DNA of 64,000 nucleotides from Eremophila alpestris peregrina. Taxonomy: Eukaryota; Chordata; Aves; Passeriformes; Alaudidae. A program made the position numbers and the translations under genes. Location: the NCBI GenBank assembly GCA_009792885.1, contig WMCF01000030.1:6446897-6510896 (forward strand). The letters are read 5' to 3'. The notes beneath the pieces were generated by a model that searched no databases, had not been told where the DNA came from, and saw only the letters and a program-made list of their open reading frames with translations. Below, piece after piece: positions 35,115 through 48,500 of the stretch (position 1 is the stretch's first letter; every line of letters begins with the position of its first letter).

Positions 35115-38100
35115 CATTTATGTTGAGCTGTCACCAGACACATGTGAACACCACCTTTAACTAAGACTAGATATCTACTTAGGAGCAACTGAATTAAGAT
35201 CATTTGAAAACTGCTGGTTGGAACTTTAAAACCCCGTTTGGTGTTCCTCGGTGTTCATTAGCATTTGAGCAGTGTCCTGGTTATAATGTTCACAAGGATG
35301 ACTTGCCAAATAAGAAATTCCTTGACTCTGTATCTTCCTCAAAAACAAGGAATGTTACATTCTGTCTTCTGTCGTTGCTTTTAGATATAAAATCAATCCC
35401 AGATTCAGTTGTTTACAATACAAAACTGGAATTCAGCTTGGTAATAAAGACAAATATTACTATCGACAGGTAAGGCGGTGTTTAAGCTTATATTAGCATC
35501 AGCATGGAGTAGCTGGAGAAGTTAGCAGAGCTAGTGAAAAACTTAAAATCCCCAAAAGCATCTCAGCTGGAAAAGTCTCTGAATTCCTTGGGCTTAGAAC
35601 CTGGATTGCTATATCCTTGGTCTGGAAACATAGACTACTACATCGTATAGACATACCTGGGGCCATCTGTGTCAGGGCACCACAAGGGCCTGCCACCCTC
35701 CAGGGCAGTCACTAAGGGCAGCTGTGGTAGGTCCTCACTCCAGGACACCTCTCGCACAGCATCTAGCAAGGGAACAGGGCTGGAACTGGGCTCAGGACAT
35801 TGACCATGGCCAGTCTGGAGGAGGCCAAAGATTTCTTGACAAGACTGTGGTGACAGGGTAGTGCCAAGGTTCAGACAAGAACCATTTTCGTGGACTGGAA
35901 CCAGGCAGGGTCCACTGGACCCATGACCAGAACCAGGTATGTAGTGATAACAGAACTCATATGGGGATTAAGCATAACAGACTCAAAAGCCTGACCAAAT
36001 CCAAAGTATTTAGACACATTGGGAGTTCTGCAAGGAGAGCAGCCACTGATATGTCTTCCGTCTCTTTCTTCAAACTACCTTTTCTCAACTGCCTGTATTT
36101 GGGGTTAAATTGTATCCTAGACAACTGGGGTACATTCTACCTCATTCCTGTTGTTCAGCTAACATGCAGACAGGAATGTAAAAGTCATAGGAGCAAGGGA
36201 GTGCAGGCTTACAAAATTCTAAATCTTGCCTAAGGATGGAATTATGTGATTCTGATTTAAATATATTTTATGTATTTTACATTAAAAAAATGCTAAGCTT
36301 ACATCTACACTAGATGGAAACATTTAATTTTCTCACAAGCCAGGAGACAAAATATGCATTCAGACAAACATGCATATATAACGTTTTTGGTTGCCTAGGA
36401 TTCAGGCTTCTTTCCATTTACCACAGATAAGATTAGGCATTTATCTGAGTTGACAGGGATTTTATTGCTGGGGCAAATGATTATACTTTAAATTATGTTG
36501 CACCTGACTTTATCCATACTGTACCAGAACTTCATATTTAAAGCAAAATGGAAAAAAACAAATTGTATATGTTCATGTTTACCCACAAATATTTGCCTGA
36601 AAATCTTTAAAATAGCAATCAATGAGAGACAACAACAATTGTTTTGTATTTTGACCAAACTGTATCTTCCTTTCACTTTTCTACATCTTCATGAACAGTC
36701 TTCTTTTGATTTGGGAGTAATGCAAAGTGACAAGATAGACATCAGCCATGCCAAGCTAAGCTAGCAGTTTCAAATGATAAAGTATTTTGCAAAGCACGCT
36801 TAAAAAATGCATGCAAAGGTTCAGACAAAATGTGCCACTTTTTACTGCTTGCAATGAAACTGCAGTGAGCAGAGCTGGCCTTATATTCCCATATGACACA
36901 AAGCCATATTCCTTATTACACTACTTCATACATCTGTGTATAAAACATAAATGGCTTGGAATGTCTTTTTTCCCAGCCATCAATAAGATTGCCATTTCAA
37001 AATTTTATCTTTAAAAAAAATTAAGTTAATAAATTATGAAGCTCTTAAACTTGACAATTGGTGTGGATCCCATCTGGTGCTGTGGTCACAGATGGCCTTG
37101 ACAGCAGCAGGTGCATGGAACAACAGTGTGTCGTTGTTGAAGACAGAACTGCAGGTACCCAGCAGAGACACAGACACTTTTCTTCTCAATATATCAGGCT
37201 CTGTGAGTACTTTTGTTGTTGAGAGACAATGATTAAGGTTTTCCCAATAATTTCTTATATTCCTCAATATAAGAAAAACCTGTACCTGTTAGCACAGGTG
37301 AAGAGTGTCACTACATTAAAACACTGAAGCTCTCTTCTCTGAGTCAGTCTAAGAACACTATGTGATCAGTACATCACAAAAGTGTTTGATAATCTCCTTT
37401 TCCATTAGTTCTACCTAATGGAGCTTGTGCTTAGTTAAGGATTCAACTCTGAAAGCCATGAAGTAGTCTTAGACTTATAGATATTATATTCAATATCTGC
37501 TTGGAATTAAATTTACTTGAATATGTCCATAAAACCAAAGTCCTTTAGCTTATCTACTGTTGACAGCAATGTGATAAAACTGTTGTTGATCTCACTCTAA
37601 GAAAAGAATTGACTTAAAGAAAAAACAACAAAAAAACCACAGTTCAAAATTTGGTGTTGCTCTATTTTCTCTTGATTGAAAACTCACTAACATTAGGTAC
37701 TAAACTTCTGTTCTTTCTTGGAAAAAACTTCTTCTAATGAAAATATTTCACAGTTTCTTATTAAGTTAAAAACAAGCAAGCAAACAAAGTAGAATTATTT
37801 GGCTGCTCAGACTGTAACTCATTTCTCTGTTTAATGTAACTAGTAATTAAGTTCTGATACACATCCAAAGAAAAATCACACTTTATAGATTGAGGATAAA
37901 GTTACTTTGTTTTGCAAAATAAACAGTTATGTCCAAATATATTTGTGGTGGGAAAGACAGCATTTCTTCACGACTCTGTGAGAGGGTTTATTTTTCATTT
38001 GGACAGTTAAAATTTCATTAGGCAAAATCTTGTGCAACCAAATCAGTCATATTCTGACATCAGTACAATGGCAAATGCCTTTCTTCCCTGACACTGTCAC

Positions 38101-41100
38101 ATTGCTCACAGCAATGAATTTAGACAACTCTGCAAATGATTCTTCAGAGAACATCTCTTAGCCAACTAAAATTAAGTGGGTTTGGGAATCAGAGGAAGGA
38201 AAAGATAAATATAAAAAAGTATTCTAATAGTTGAAAATTCAAGACTGACTAATTTCTTTTTTTGCTTTTCAGTCTTCCTTGGCTGAAAAAATCGCAGGAA
38301 AACAGAAATGTTTCTATTACCACTGGCAGTGCTTTCTGTAAAATTCCTCTTCCTGTGATAATAAAACAATATCCAGGGAAAATGAAATTATGGAAATTTC
38401 AGAAAGAAAGAAATAGCCTCACAAACCTTTGTCTGTGCAGATGCAATATTGTGGACTGATTCTTCAGATCAACACCCATGTAAAAAGTATCAGTAAAATA
38501 ACATTAAAAAAAAAAAAAAGTAGAAACCAGGCCACAAAATTTGTTGTGTCCTTTAAGTTGGTTTGAAATTCCCAGACTTTCAGCATGTATTTTCTTGATG
38601 TCTTATATTTTTGTCATCTTATTACTAAATGATTATTAGTGACATTTGAAAAGGAGATATTTTCTTTCTTTCTTTTGTATGAGTCTGTGTTAGGGAAATC
38701 ACCTTTGGACCTCAGCTTGTGAGAATCTAAGAATCATGGCTGATGATTTAAGGATTAAGTAACAAGGTGGCCCCTTTACTGAGCTCAGAGATAAAGAAAA
38801 GGTGTGTGTCTTCAGGCAAGAAGAATCAGGGAAAATAAAAATGCAAAAGGAATTTAAGGTTGCTTTTCCTACTTCAAGCAGTTAATAAAATAGACAATTC
38901 AAAAATCTGTCTAAACAAAATTATTTTTCTTTTTCTGCACAAGCTCATTATGAAGTACCTTACTTTCTCAACAGCTCTTCATAAAGAGATGTTGAAGGAT
39001 CAACATTGCATAGCTGCAAGTACTGCAGAATGTGTCCCCTAAGACATCTTACCAAGAAAATGGCAGTTTTCAAATAAAATGTCTTAATTTTTAGACATTT
39101 ATGGAATAACTTATCTTTTTACATACATCTATACTGTGTAAGAGTCTGAATTTGATTACTATATTCCTACATCCTCACAGATTAAGCCATACAGCATTAT
39201 GAGAAAGATGGTCTAAGCTACAAATAAAAATTTACATAATGCTAAGCTCATTTGATTCAGAAAAATGTTTAAAAAATCTGATTTGTCAAGCAGAGAGATT
39301 AAAACTTCAAATTTTTAATAGGGATTTCAGCAGGGAAAATAAAAGAAGGAAAATAAATTAAAACTTAATTGATCAGAAGCATCAACCTGAATACAGGTAG
39401 AAACACTCAATAATAGTGAGAGCAGGAGGCTTGAAAGAACAAGTGTTCCTGATTTCTGCTGAAAATGGTACACTGAGAATGTGCTGTGCACAGTATCTGA
39501 AAATTTGAATCAAGCATAACAAAGTATTGGGACAGAGGGAGATGGAGGTGGATTTGTCTGACTGTATTCTAATCTGAAACTGGAAATAGTTGACTAACCT
39601 GTCAAGGAAATCTATTTAAAATCCAGATGTGACATTTAGCTGCTCTTTCAGTGGTCGGTGTAAGCACACTCTTATTGATGTAAGACCGTAGCACTCTTGC
39701 ACACCTATAAAATGTACATAATTGGAGCCACACTCTGTATGGGAATTGTTTTGAATTGCTATATCACTTTTCAGAAGTAACAATTGATTGGGTCTTGAAA
39801 GGTCAAAAAATTTTAGCATGAAATTCAAAACTCTGTTCAGAAGAAAGTTGTAACATACCCATAACTCTGATGGTTTCTGGTTAAATTTTCTCTTTCAGTC
39901 CAATTGCTTTTCAAGGGAAGCTTGGCATGCTGGAAAACGCCAGTCAGAAAGTGCCAGTTGTAATTGTTTAGTGCTACATTTAGATACTGAAGGACTCTCC
40001 CACTCGAGTACCAAACCAGTTAAGTTTGTAAAGCATTGTTTTTCAAAAGCAAAGATTTTTCAAATGCTAATTTGAAAAATTAGAAAGTATATCAGAGACG
40101 TGCAATATAATTCTTTATACATAAAGCTCAAGTTGAATGCAGTAAATTTGGCTATGAGGCTAAGTCTGCAACTCTTTTTTCTGAAAAACATGTTTTTCAT
40201 TCTCCACTTTTGGGTAGAGAATAGCAACAGGGATATGGTAAAAGCTTGAGGGGAGATTGGAAGTCTTACTTTTTATATAAGGTAGAACTCTATAACTTAG
40301 AATTAAATTCTTAAGCATACTTGGGTACTACAACACGCAGATTTGACTCTTTAATACCCAGTGCAGAGGTAGCAAACCAATAATCCAGAGATTGTCTGTA
40401 ACCTGATGAAATAATATTAATAATAATTTTCTTCCAGAAAATTTCTTTCCTTAGGAGAAATCAATGTTTGTTAAATCAAGTATCATATCTCTAGTTCTCT
40501 TGCATATGATCTCACCTGAAAAGTAAAAAAAGAGATTATCCCAATAAAGTGACAGCCAACAGCAATCTGCACTGCTCCAGAAACAGAACCTGTTTCTGGG
40601 GAGTGATTGGGAGGACAGTGCCTGGGCTGATCAATCTGTCTGTCAGTAACAATCCAGGTTTCCAGAGTGATTTTCTGCATATTAACTGTGATGTTCCTGC
40701 ATCTATCTAGAGTAGAATATTTTGGATTCTTTTGGATTGTAATCTCTCTTGATCTATCTCTGTGTTTTGAGTTATGACCCTTCTTTTGCTCCACAAGTTT
40801 TAACAACTGAAAATAGTGAAGTTATTTAATTGGAAATAACAGAAAGTTTAAATTAAAAAAAAAAAAAAAAGTATTATGGATTACAGTGCCTACACATTTT
40901 AGAAATTAAAAAATCTCAATTATTTCCTAAGAGTGAGATACAAAATACAAGCCTGCTGTTAAAATATAGACCCAAATTACCTGGGTAGCTAAAAGCATAA
41001 CAATTACCTCTGAAAACAAACAATAATATATATATAGGTAATAGTATTTTCAGTAGTCACTGCAGAAACTATGTCATGTATTTGACCAACAGTATTATTG

Positions 41101-44100
41101 ACTCAGCATGCAAAAAAAAAGCTTATGAAAACACCAGTCTGTTCTAACTTCTTCACTAACTTCATGTTTTGACTCATAAGGAAATTACTTAACTTTTATG
41201 CTACATATCAACTACCTGCTAGACTTAGATGGACCAAAAAAAAAAAAAAACTACATTAGAAAAAGTTAGACATTTTAGCACAAAATACTGCATATATATG
41301 GATAACCGCGCTCAATCTACTTTATCTCCAGAGTAGATTTGAGGACAAAACACTTCATGACTAAAACCAATAGAAGGAGTTGAGAAAACCAGAGGTAAAC
41401 CTGCAGTATTTTTTTTTTTTTGAGACTGCCTGTGTTTGCACAGTGAAGGAGGCTGAGGCACAGTCTGAGACACTGGCAATTAGCCCTAATGCCATTTTGT
41501 CAGGAAGTTTCTTGCTGTCTGGCTCCATTCAACTGCTCTGTCCCCACACAATGCAGGCTGAAAGCAGAGTGAGGGACAGCAACTACCAGAGGCTACTCCC
41601 CTGTATAGACAAGGCCTCCTGTTCTGTGACAGGAGATTAACCCAAAGGATGTACAGGCTGCCCTTTTGCCCATTGCATAAAGGGTCCTTGCTGCTGAAGA
41701 ATGGCACAACCTGAACAACCATTCTTAGTCCAGCACTGGAGACATCTTTCTGTTTGGTTTTGAGGGTTTTATGGAAGGAGTTTACAAAACAAAAGAAACT
41801 AACTAACAAAACACAACCCTCAAATCATCAAAATAAAGAGTTGTTAAGTAAACCTAATTTCAAACAAATCTAATGAAGGAATTTGATGTCTGTTTCAGCT
41901 GGTGAATAGTTTTCACTTAAGAGTACAGGGCAAGATTCAGTTACCTTACACATAGGCATTCACTTTCATTTCAGAAGAATCTGGGTCTCCCACAGGTGCT
42001 AAATCTTTTATTCATGTTCATTGTGAACACTTTGGAAATTTAAGGTCTCCCAAGTGGCTCTGGAGCCTGTGTGGAGGCAATCAAATGTAGCCTGCTTGCC
42101 CAACTGTTTATGCAGCAGCATTTCTCAAAATAATGTGTTGCACGCAATCAATCTTCACTTGTCTTCTCTCTACATCTGGTGCAATACAGGGCATTATACC
42201 TCCTTTTCACTGTTTTCTGCTTAAATATTCTCATATATGCTGTGCTGTTAGGTCATATCTTCAGCTTACAAGAATAGTATCCTGAACTGCCTCCCCCAAA
42301 GGCCTCAGAGGTATCCACTTGTAAATTATTCTATAGCATCTGTTGTTCACGTCCATCTCACATTGAAAAGGATATGACTAAATGAAGAATTAAACTTTTG
42401 GGCTGTCATTCTTTCCTGTTGTTGACAATAATTCACCTTATTCTGCCTTGCTAGAAATAATTTCCATCTCCTTAACACCTGTCTCCAGTTCCATCCCTTT
42501 GAATATGAGTAGGAAGAGATGAGTCACTCACATTTTCTCTTCCAATGCCAGCTGATTTTCTCCTTAGGTTCCTGGGATCATCTCCTAGACCCCTCCCTGC
42601 TCCACAGGTGATACGTAGAGGGGCTGACTGCAATTTGACCTTAGCAGTTCCTGAACTCAGGGATGCAGTACAGACGGGAAGGAAACAGACTTTTCTTGGA
42701 CATGCTGCTTCCAAATCAGCAGCAGCAGGGAGGTGACAATCTCTATATGAACATTTCTTTGAGTACCTGAATCATAGGGAAAAAAAAGAGGCGCACACTT
42801 CATTTTCAGAGAAAATCAATCCACTCTCTTCATCTGCGTAGTACTATGAGCAAAGGGCTGGTCCCCAGGATAATTATAATCCCAGGAACATAAGGAGCCA
42901 TTCAATGCCAGAAGTCAGTGAAGGCACTGGACAAAGCAAAACTGTTCCTCATCTTGTCCCTAAACCATCTGAAATCAGGTACACAACACAGAGCTCATCT
43001 CTGGGTATCAGTGAGCTGAGGTGAAGACTCACAGAATCCAGGTGAAACCAGGTGAGGCCTCTCAGCTTTGTTTTTTCACAAAAATCTCCTTCCTTATCTA
43101 TGTCCCCCTGTAAAAGTAGGCAATGTGTGAGCACCACTGAAATCTGTCAAAAGAGAAACCATCAATTCTGTCCCGTTACATTAGTTTTCAAGTCAGGAGT
43201 GAGCGATATCACCCTAGACACCAGCGCAGCTGACCTAGATAGAAGAAACAAAATATATATTTCAATGCATTTTTGCTTTAAAAGTTTCAGGTGTGAAAAA
43301 TTCAAGGGAACTAATTAAAATTACATTTACACAGACCAAGCCAGGACATGAATTCAGAACATTCAGAAGCTAAGTATAGAATACAATTTTTCTTTAATAC
43401 TGGAAAAACTAATTCCTGGGTTTAATAGGAAATACAAAAAAAAATGTACATGATTTTTTATGTTTTTTACAAAATTCAAGACACTTAGAAATATGTACAA
43501 AAATATATAAATAAAGGATGTGGAAGGTTTTTGTTCCCTTTTAGTATATTCATTATATTTTTCTATAATACTGGTAACATCCTGAATTAACCAATGACTC
43601 ATAATGTTTCTCTCTTACTTCTTAAACTGGTTGCATTCCTGAGAGTTGCATTCAAATGGCAAAGAGAAAGGAACACATATTTCTGTCTGCATTTTTTATT
43701 TTCTTCCAGAAAGAATCAAACTTTCAATTTCAAGTAGAATATAGACTCCTAATCAAAAACCAGAATGAGTGTCAAATGTGGAAGCAATCAAGACAATACA
43801 ATAACATCAAAATAAAATTTCTTTAGTTTATAGTAATAAAAAAATTAGTCTGTACATAAGCAGTGATCAAACAAGCAAATAAAGCTTATTGACCATGCTT
43901 TTTATTAAGAATAGATTGTGAATAATTCTTCCCATGGTTTAGAGATGAAAAGAAGAAATTTATTAGAATACTACAACAAACAACTTCTGCTGATTGAAGT
44001 TTAACTGTTGGTTTCCTTTATTGTGTTTGGTAAAAGATGAACTTCATTAAAATACACATGAGACATTTTTGCATTTTTCTCTCCTACTTATGTTTCCTCT

Positions 44101-44979
44101 TCCCACTAAGTAATTTTAAAAATAGAATCATTTTATCTTCTCTACCTGTATTAAGTATGTCATCCTACCTCCTTAATACAGCTAACATAAAGTCTAAGTC
44201 CCACTGAGATGCTATCTAAACTGTTAAATTAGGGCTTAAATGGCACTGATTTCCAACTCTTATGCAGTCCCTCTGCACAGAGGAAGGGAAATCAAAGACA
44301 ATTTTACTCTGTAAGATTAGAATTTTATCCTACTAATTGATTATTTGAGATTTAGAGACTTCTACTGCTGGCTACTGATCATCCAGCTGTGCAGTTTGCT
44401 TCTATGTACTTGTTCTCTTACTGATGTTTGTACAAATAAAATAGTCTTAACTCATAATTTAGGATGTAGCAATACTTTTCCTACAGTTTATATACCTTAT
44501 GTAGATTAGATGCAGTCATCTGTTGTATTCCAGAGTTTTTTACTGGTGTTGAAAACTATGCAATGGTCAAGAGAATGCTAAATTAGTCAGGATCTCAATC
44601 CACAAGGCACAAACACAGGCACACGAATGATCCCAGTTTAGAGCCCTGTGGGTTTTTTTTCAATGCTGTGTTAATTGTAAATTGGATGCATTCTGTAAAA
44701 TATTAACATTTTCATCATTGGTGCCAGTTTTTCAGCAGATAAACAGAAAATATATTGCTTGGCTACAAACACTCTCAAACTTCCTGAAAGTAGGGTGATT
44801 TATTTCAGTACATGGATGCTTCACTGTTGTCTTTGCACTGCACTGCTCTAGACTCTGAAAAATCACCCACTATACTCTGGTGCACGCAAAACCAAAATGA
44901 GCATAATTAATTGTCAGCCAGGTTATAGGAGCTAAAGAAGAAGCAGTCATATTTTCTTCCTCAGAGCACTAATGGGTAT
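35115..44979. other. Long AT-rich non-coding stretch
   Basis: About 9.9 kb with no supportable gene. A segment richer in GC at 35640-35940 may be an old element but has no recognised ends. Frames of up to 107 codons (minus 40483-40806 and 41486-41809) and 89 codons (plus 35204-35473, which ends before a CAGGTAAGG donor-like site) carry no recognisable domain. A-runs occur at 38503-38519, 40854-40870 and 41236-41250. Confidence 0.55.
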
Positions 44980-44984
44980 TCCTT

Positions 44985-45525
44985 TGTACTGGTTTGAAAG
45001 CAAAACCAGTGAGAGACTCTAAGTCAGAAATACAATTTAATAAGAAAACAATAAAATAAATAGAATAGTAAAAGGAACAAACGAAAAGACCCTTGGCAGA
45101 GTCAGAATACAACCTGACACCCTGTTCGTTAGGGTGGTGGTAGCAGTCCAAATAAAGCAGCAGTGATCCTGTAGAAAGATCTGGCAGCTCCTGCCCTCAG
45201 GGAATCCAGTCAGTGACTGTGCTGTCCCAAACTCCAGATTATATCCAGATGGGGATGGTTGGCTCCTCCCCACTGGGCAGAGCATCTCACAATGGACTGA
45301 TGTCATTCTGTGAGTCATAAAATGGGTCCTTGATTGCCCATTAAGCAGAGACAGCTCCCGAGGGGAGTTACCTGTGAGTCATTGGCCAGTGCACTGATGG
45401 GCCATTAACAGGAGATAGTCCAGAGGGAGGAGGCAGGAAAACACTGCCCCACCTGGTTCCAACAACCCATGAAGATGGTAATAGAATACGTACTTTGGGC
45501 ACATTTTACATTGCAACCTAGGACA
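44985..45525 (-). mobile_element. Solo LTR, antisense, perfect 5-bp TSD (sister of 13155-13698)
   Basis: The ends are TGTACTGGTTTGAAAGC and AACCTAGGACA on the plus strand, and TCCTT is duplicated exactly at 44980-44984 and 45526-45530. It is nearly the same sequence as 13155-13698, with scattered substitutions and small indels, for example around 45155-45180. The TATA-type box and the ATTAAA hexamer (minus strand, 45036-45041) are conserved. Different TSDs prove two separate integrations, not the two LTRs of one provirus. The length is 541 bp. Confidence 0.95.
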
Positions 45526-45530
45526 TCCTT

Positions 45531-48500
45531 TTATCTTTATATCATTTTTTTAAAAGATCTCAAAGGTCTGTGTGGTCAAAGACATTAAGTAAGATGAGAT
45601 AAGGAGAGAAGAAATATCTTAGTGGTCCATTGTGATTATACAGGGTGGAAGTGGAATTACATATTTGTAAGCTTCCTTTGTTTATGAACAGTCATTAAAA
45701 TACAAATGGCATTTTTGTGTCTCATGAGTTAGAGGAAATTTGGGAATCATATGCATGCTTGGGTGGCTGGAATTTCTAATGCATTTTTTTCTTCCTAGTG
45801 CTAATAAAATATAGCGAAGCCCAAGGATTTTAAGGAGTCTGAATAGAGGTCTTTGCTCTGTTCCCTGTTCTGTCTGCCAGCAGCTGGTGAGTAGTGGAAC
45901 TGTTTGTGCTATCAGCTCCTCACCTCATTTAATTTCAGTTCAGCCTATCCTTCCAATTATTTAAACAATAATGAAAACGGCTTGTATATTTTTCCACAGA
46001 TCCATGTTTTTTTCCATTATAAGAACAACACATAATAGAGAGTTTTGAACTCTGTAAGGTTGTAAAAGCTGGCCTAATATTTTGCTTGCTATATTTCCAC
46101 TGAATTTTTTTCTATCTGTTAATTAATGAAATTTGACCATGATAAACCCAGTTCAGAATACTCAACAGCAAAGCTCTGACTGAGAAAACCCAGCTTCCAC
46201 CTGCTCATTCTATCTTTTCCAACTTAAAAATAATGCTTTAATTCCTGGATTTTTTGCTTTAAACAAAATCAAATCTATTATAAGTAATTAAATCTAACTA
46301 CAAGTTTTACCTGTTCCTGTGATTTTTCTGAAAATAAAAGCAAAGAAAAAAAACTCTTCAGGCAATTAAACAGAAAAGTTTCAGATCAGGTAGACTTTTA
46401 TCAGAGTTAAAATATATTCACATAGTTCCAGTTATGGAAAAGAAGTGCCTCCAACTTTTGAACCTGGTTGTAATTTAAAATTTTACTGTACTACCGTAGT
46501 CACTGGAAGGGAACTTTAGATTTGTCTTACAGTTTTTTTCCTTGTTAAGTAACTTGTGCTCAGTTTCAATCTAAAATTGTCTAGTTTTATATTGCAGCCA
46601 CTGGAATATCTCAGTGATTGAAGATTCTTCTATTATTTGAATTCCTTTTTCTGAAATAATTTTAATCTATGACCGTGACAACACATAACCTTGATCTGCT
46701 GCCTTTTTTTCAGTTCTCAAAAAGAATATCAACTTGTTTAGCTCTATCACTAAATTTAATAGATTCAAATGATGTAGAGTATAACAAACATTATTTGCAG
46801 TATATCCATATACACAAACAAACACATCTCAGAAGACAACATTTTTAGCATTCTGTGCTTAATTGTTCTGCTGGAAAAGGTAGAAAATAATTTCTGTTAT
46901 AATGCCATTCTATTTATTTTTGTTATTATCTTTTATACCAAGAGCTAGAAAAGCCATTAGCATGCCTTAAGAGGAGTCATCTTTTTGACATAATAACATG
47001 GAGATCACATTTGTCTGTACAAATGAAAACTAGAATGATGTAGAAGTATCACCAAAAGGAAGATCATTTTTACCTTTACTGGTTTTAGGTGCATGTGTCA
47101 GTGACCATATATTCATTCTATCATTTGACTTCTATAACCTAATGACTGAATTGATAATAACAAAAAAAAAAAAAAAAAGCTTCCCTAAAAAAGAAATGGT
47201 GAAAAATATGCATGGAAAGTGGTTTTGGGAAGATGAACCCATCATTAGAAAGATTGCCTGTCTATAGTGAAAGCAAAATTTATAAGCAATCAGAGGCCTT
47301 CCTGAAATAAGGTGAATTAAAGAAATCATTCCTACTGACATTTTCCTATAGATAAAGATTCATTGGAGAGAGACCACAAATGAAGTTTGACTTTGCATAC
47401 TTTCAAGGAGAAGATACAATATTTCAAGGAAAATCTCTTTCAGTCTCTTCTGTCTCAACAGCTTTACTTTTTTTAGGAGTATTTAAGTGGTCCTTAAGAG
47501 CCAAACTGTTCTTTAATGCAAGGCATAGGTCACATGAGATATAACAAATAGGTTCTTTTTTTGTTCTTTAGTAGCTACTCATAAAATGTGGAGAATTTTG
47601 CAAGGCACTGTAGTATGCACCTTTGCCAGTTTCCAGAATATGGAATTAGAAATTCAGTTGTCAGGATACAGACATCGGACTTTCAGTCCCTACATAAAGA
47701 CTATTTTCTAATCTATACTGAGTTAAGTTACTTCCAGATAGCTCGAAATTAGGATATGCTCTGACACTGGGAAATGCAGTATTGAGTCTCATGATACTGA
47801 ATTAGATGTTGAACTTTTCCCCCTTGTGTCTGTCCACTGGCTGAAAATTGAAAGCTTTTGCTTTCAACTTTATGGAATCCTATTTTTCATGTCCTTTGGT
47901 TTTACTGCAGGTATTTTAGATTTGATATTTGTTGCCAGAAAGAATGGAAAGAAACATATTGGACTAAAAAAAAATTTCCAAGACAAAAAGAAAGGGATAT
48001 AAGTCATTCTGCATTAATTTTCTTCTCAGCCTTATGATTTTACAATAAAGAACAAGTTACTATCAAGTGGAATAACTATTTGAATCCCTTCTCTGTATTA
48101 CAAATATGGTTTTTCTGTTCCTGCTCACTAAAAAAAGGGAAAAAAATAAAAAGAGAAAGAGAAGCCAATACCTCTTTTTATGCTATGCAGGTATCTCATC
48201 ATAGCAGACCAAAATGCAGCTTTAGGGGCATGACCACTTCCTGCTCTCCCTAAACTAGTTTGGCACTGCAGTGACAAAGCAGAGCTAGAAAATTACGCAT
48301 CCAGATGCATACTGTAATGTTCATAATACTCCTGGTGCTATATTTTGGATTGCATTTTGCACATTTTGTGATGTTAGTCAGTATTTCCAAGCATTCAGAT
48401 TTGAAATATCTAATATAAAACATTATTTTATGTGGATGGTATGATATAGTTTATGAAGATAATAAGATTTTATTGGCAACTGCATTTATTGCAGATCTAA

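Noticed and set aside
35204..35473. 89-codon frame ending beside a CAGGTAAGG donor-like site
   Set aside because: Donor-like words are common by chance and no homologous protein or partner exon is recognised.
13155..45525. The two sister LTRs as the 5' and 3' LTRs of one giant provirus
   Set aside because: Their TSDs differ (CACAC versus TCCTT), each is flanked by its own pair, and the intervening 31 kb has no retroviral genes.
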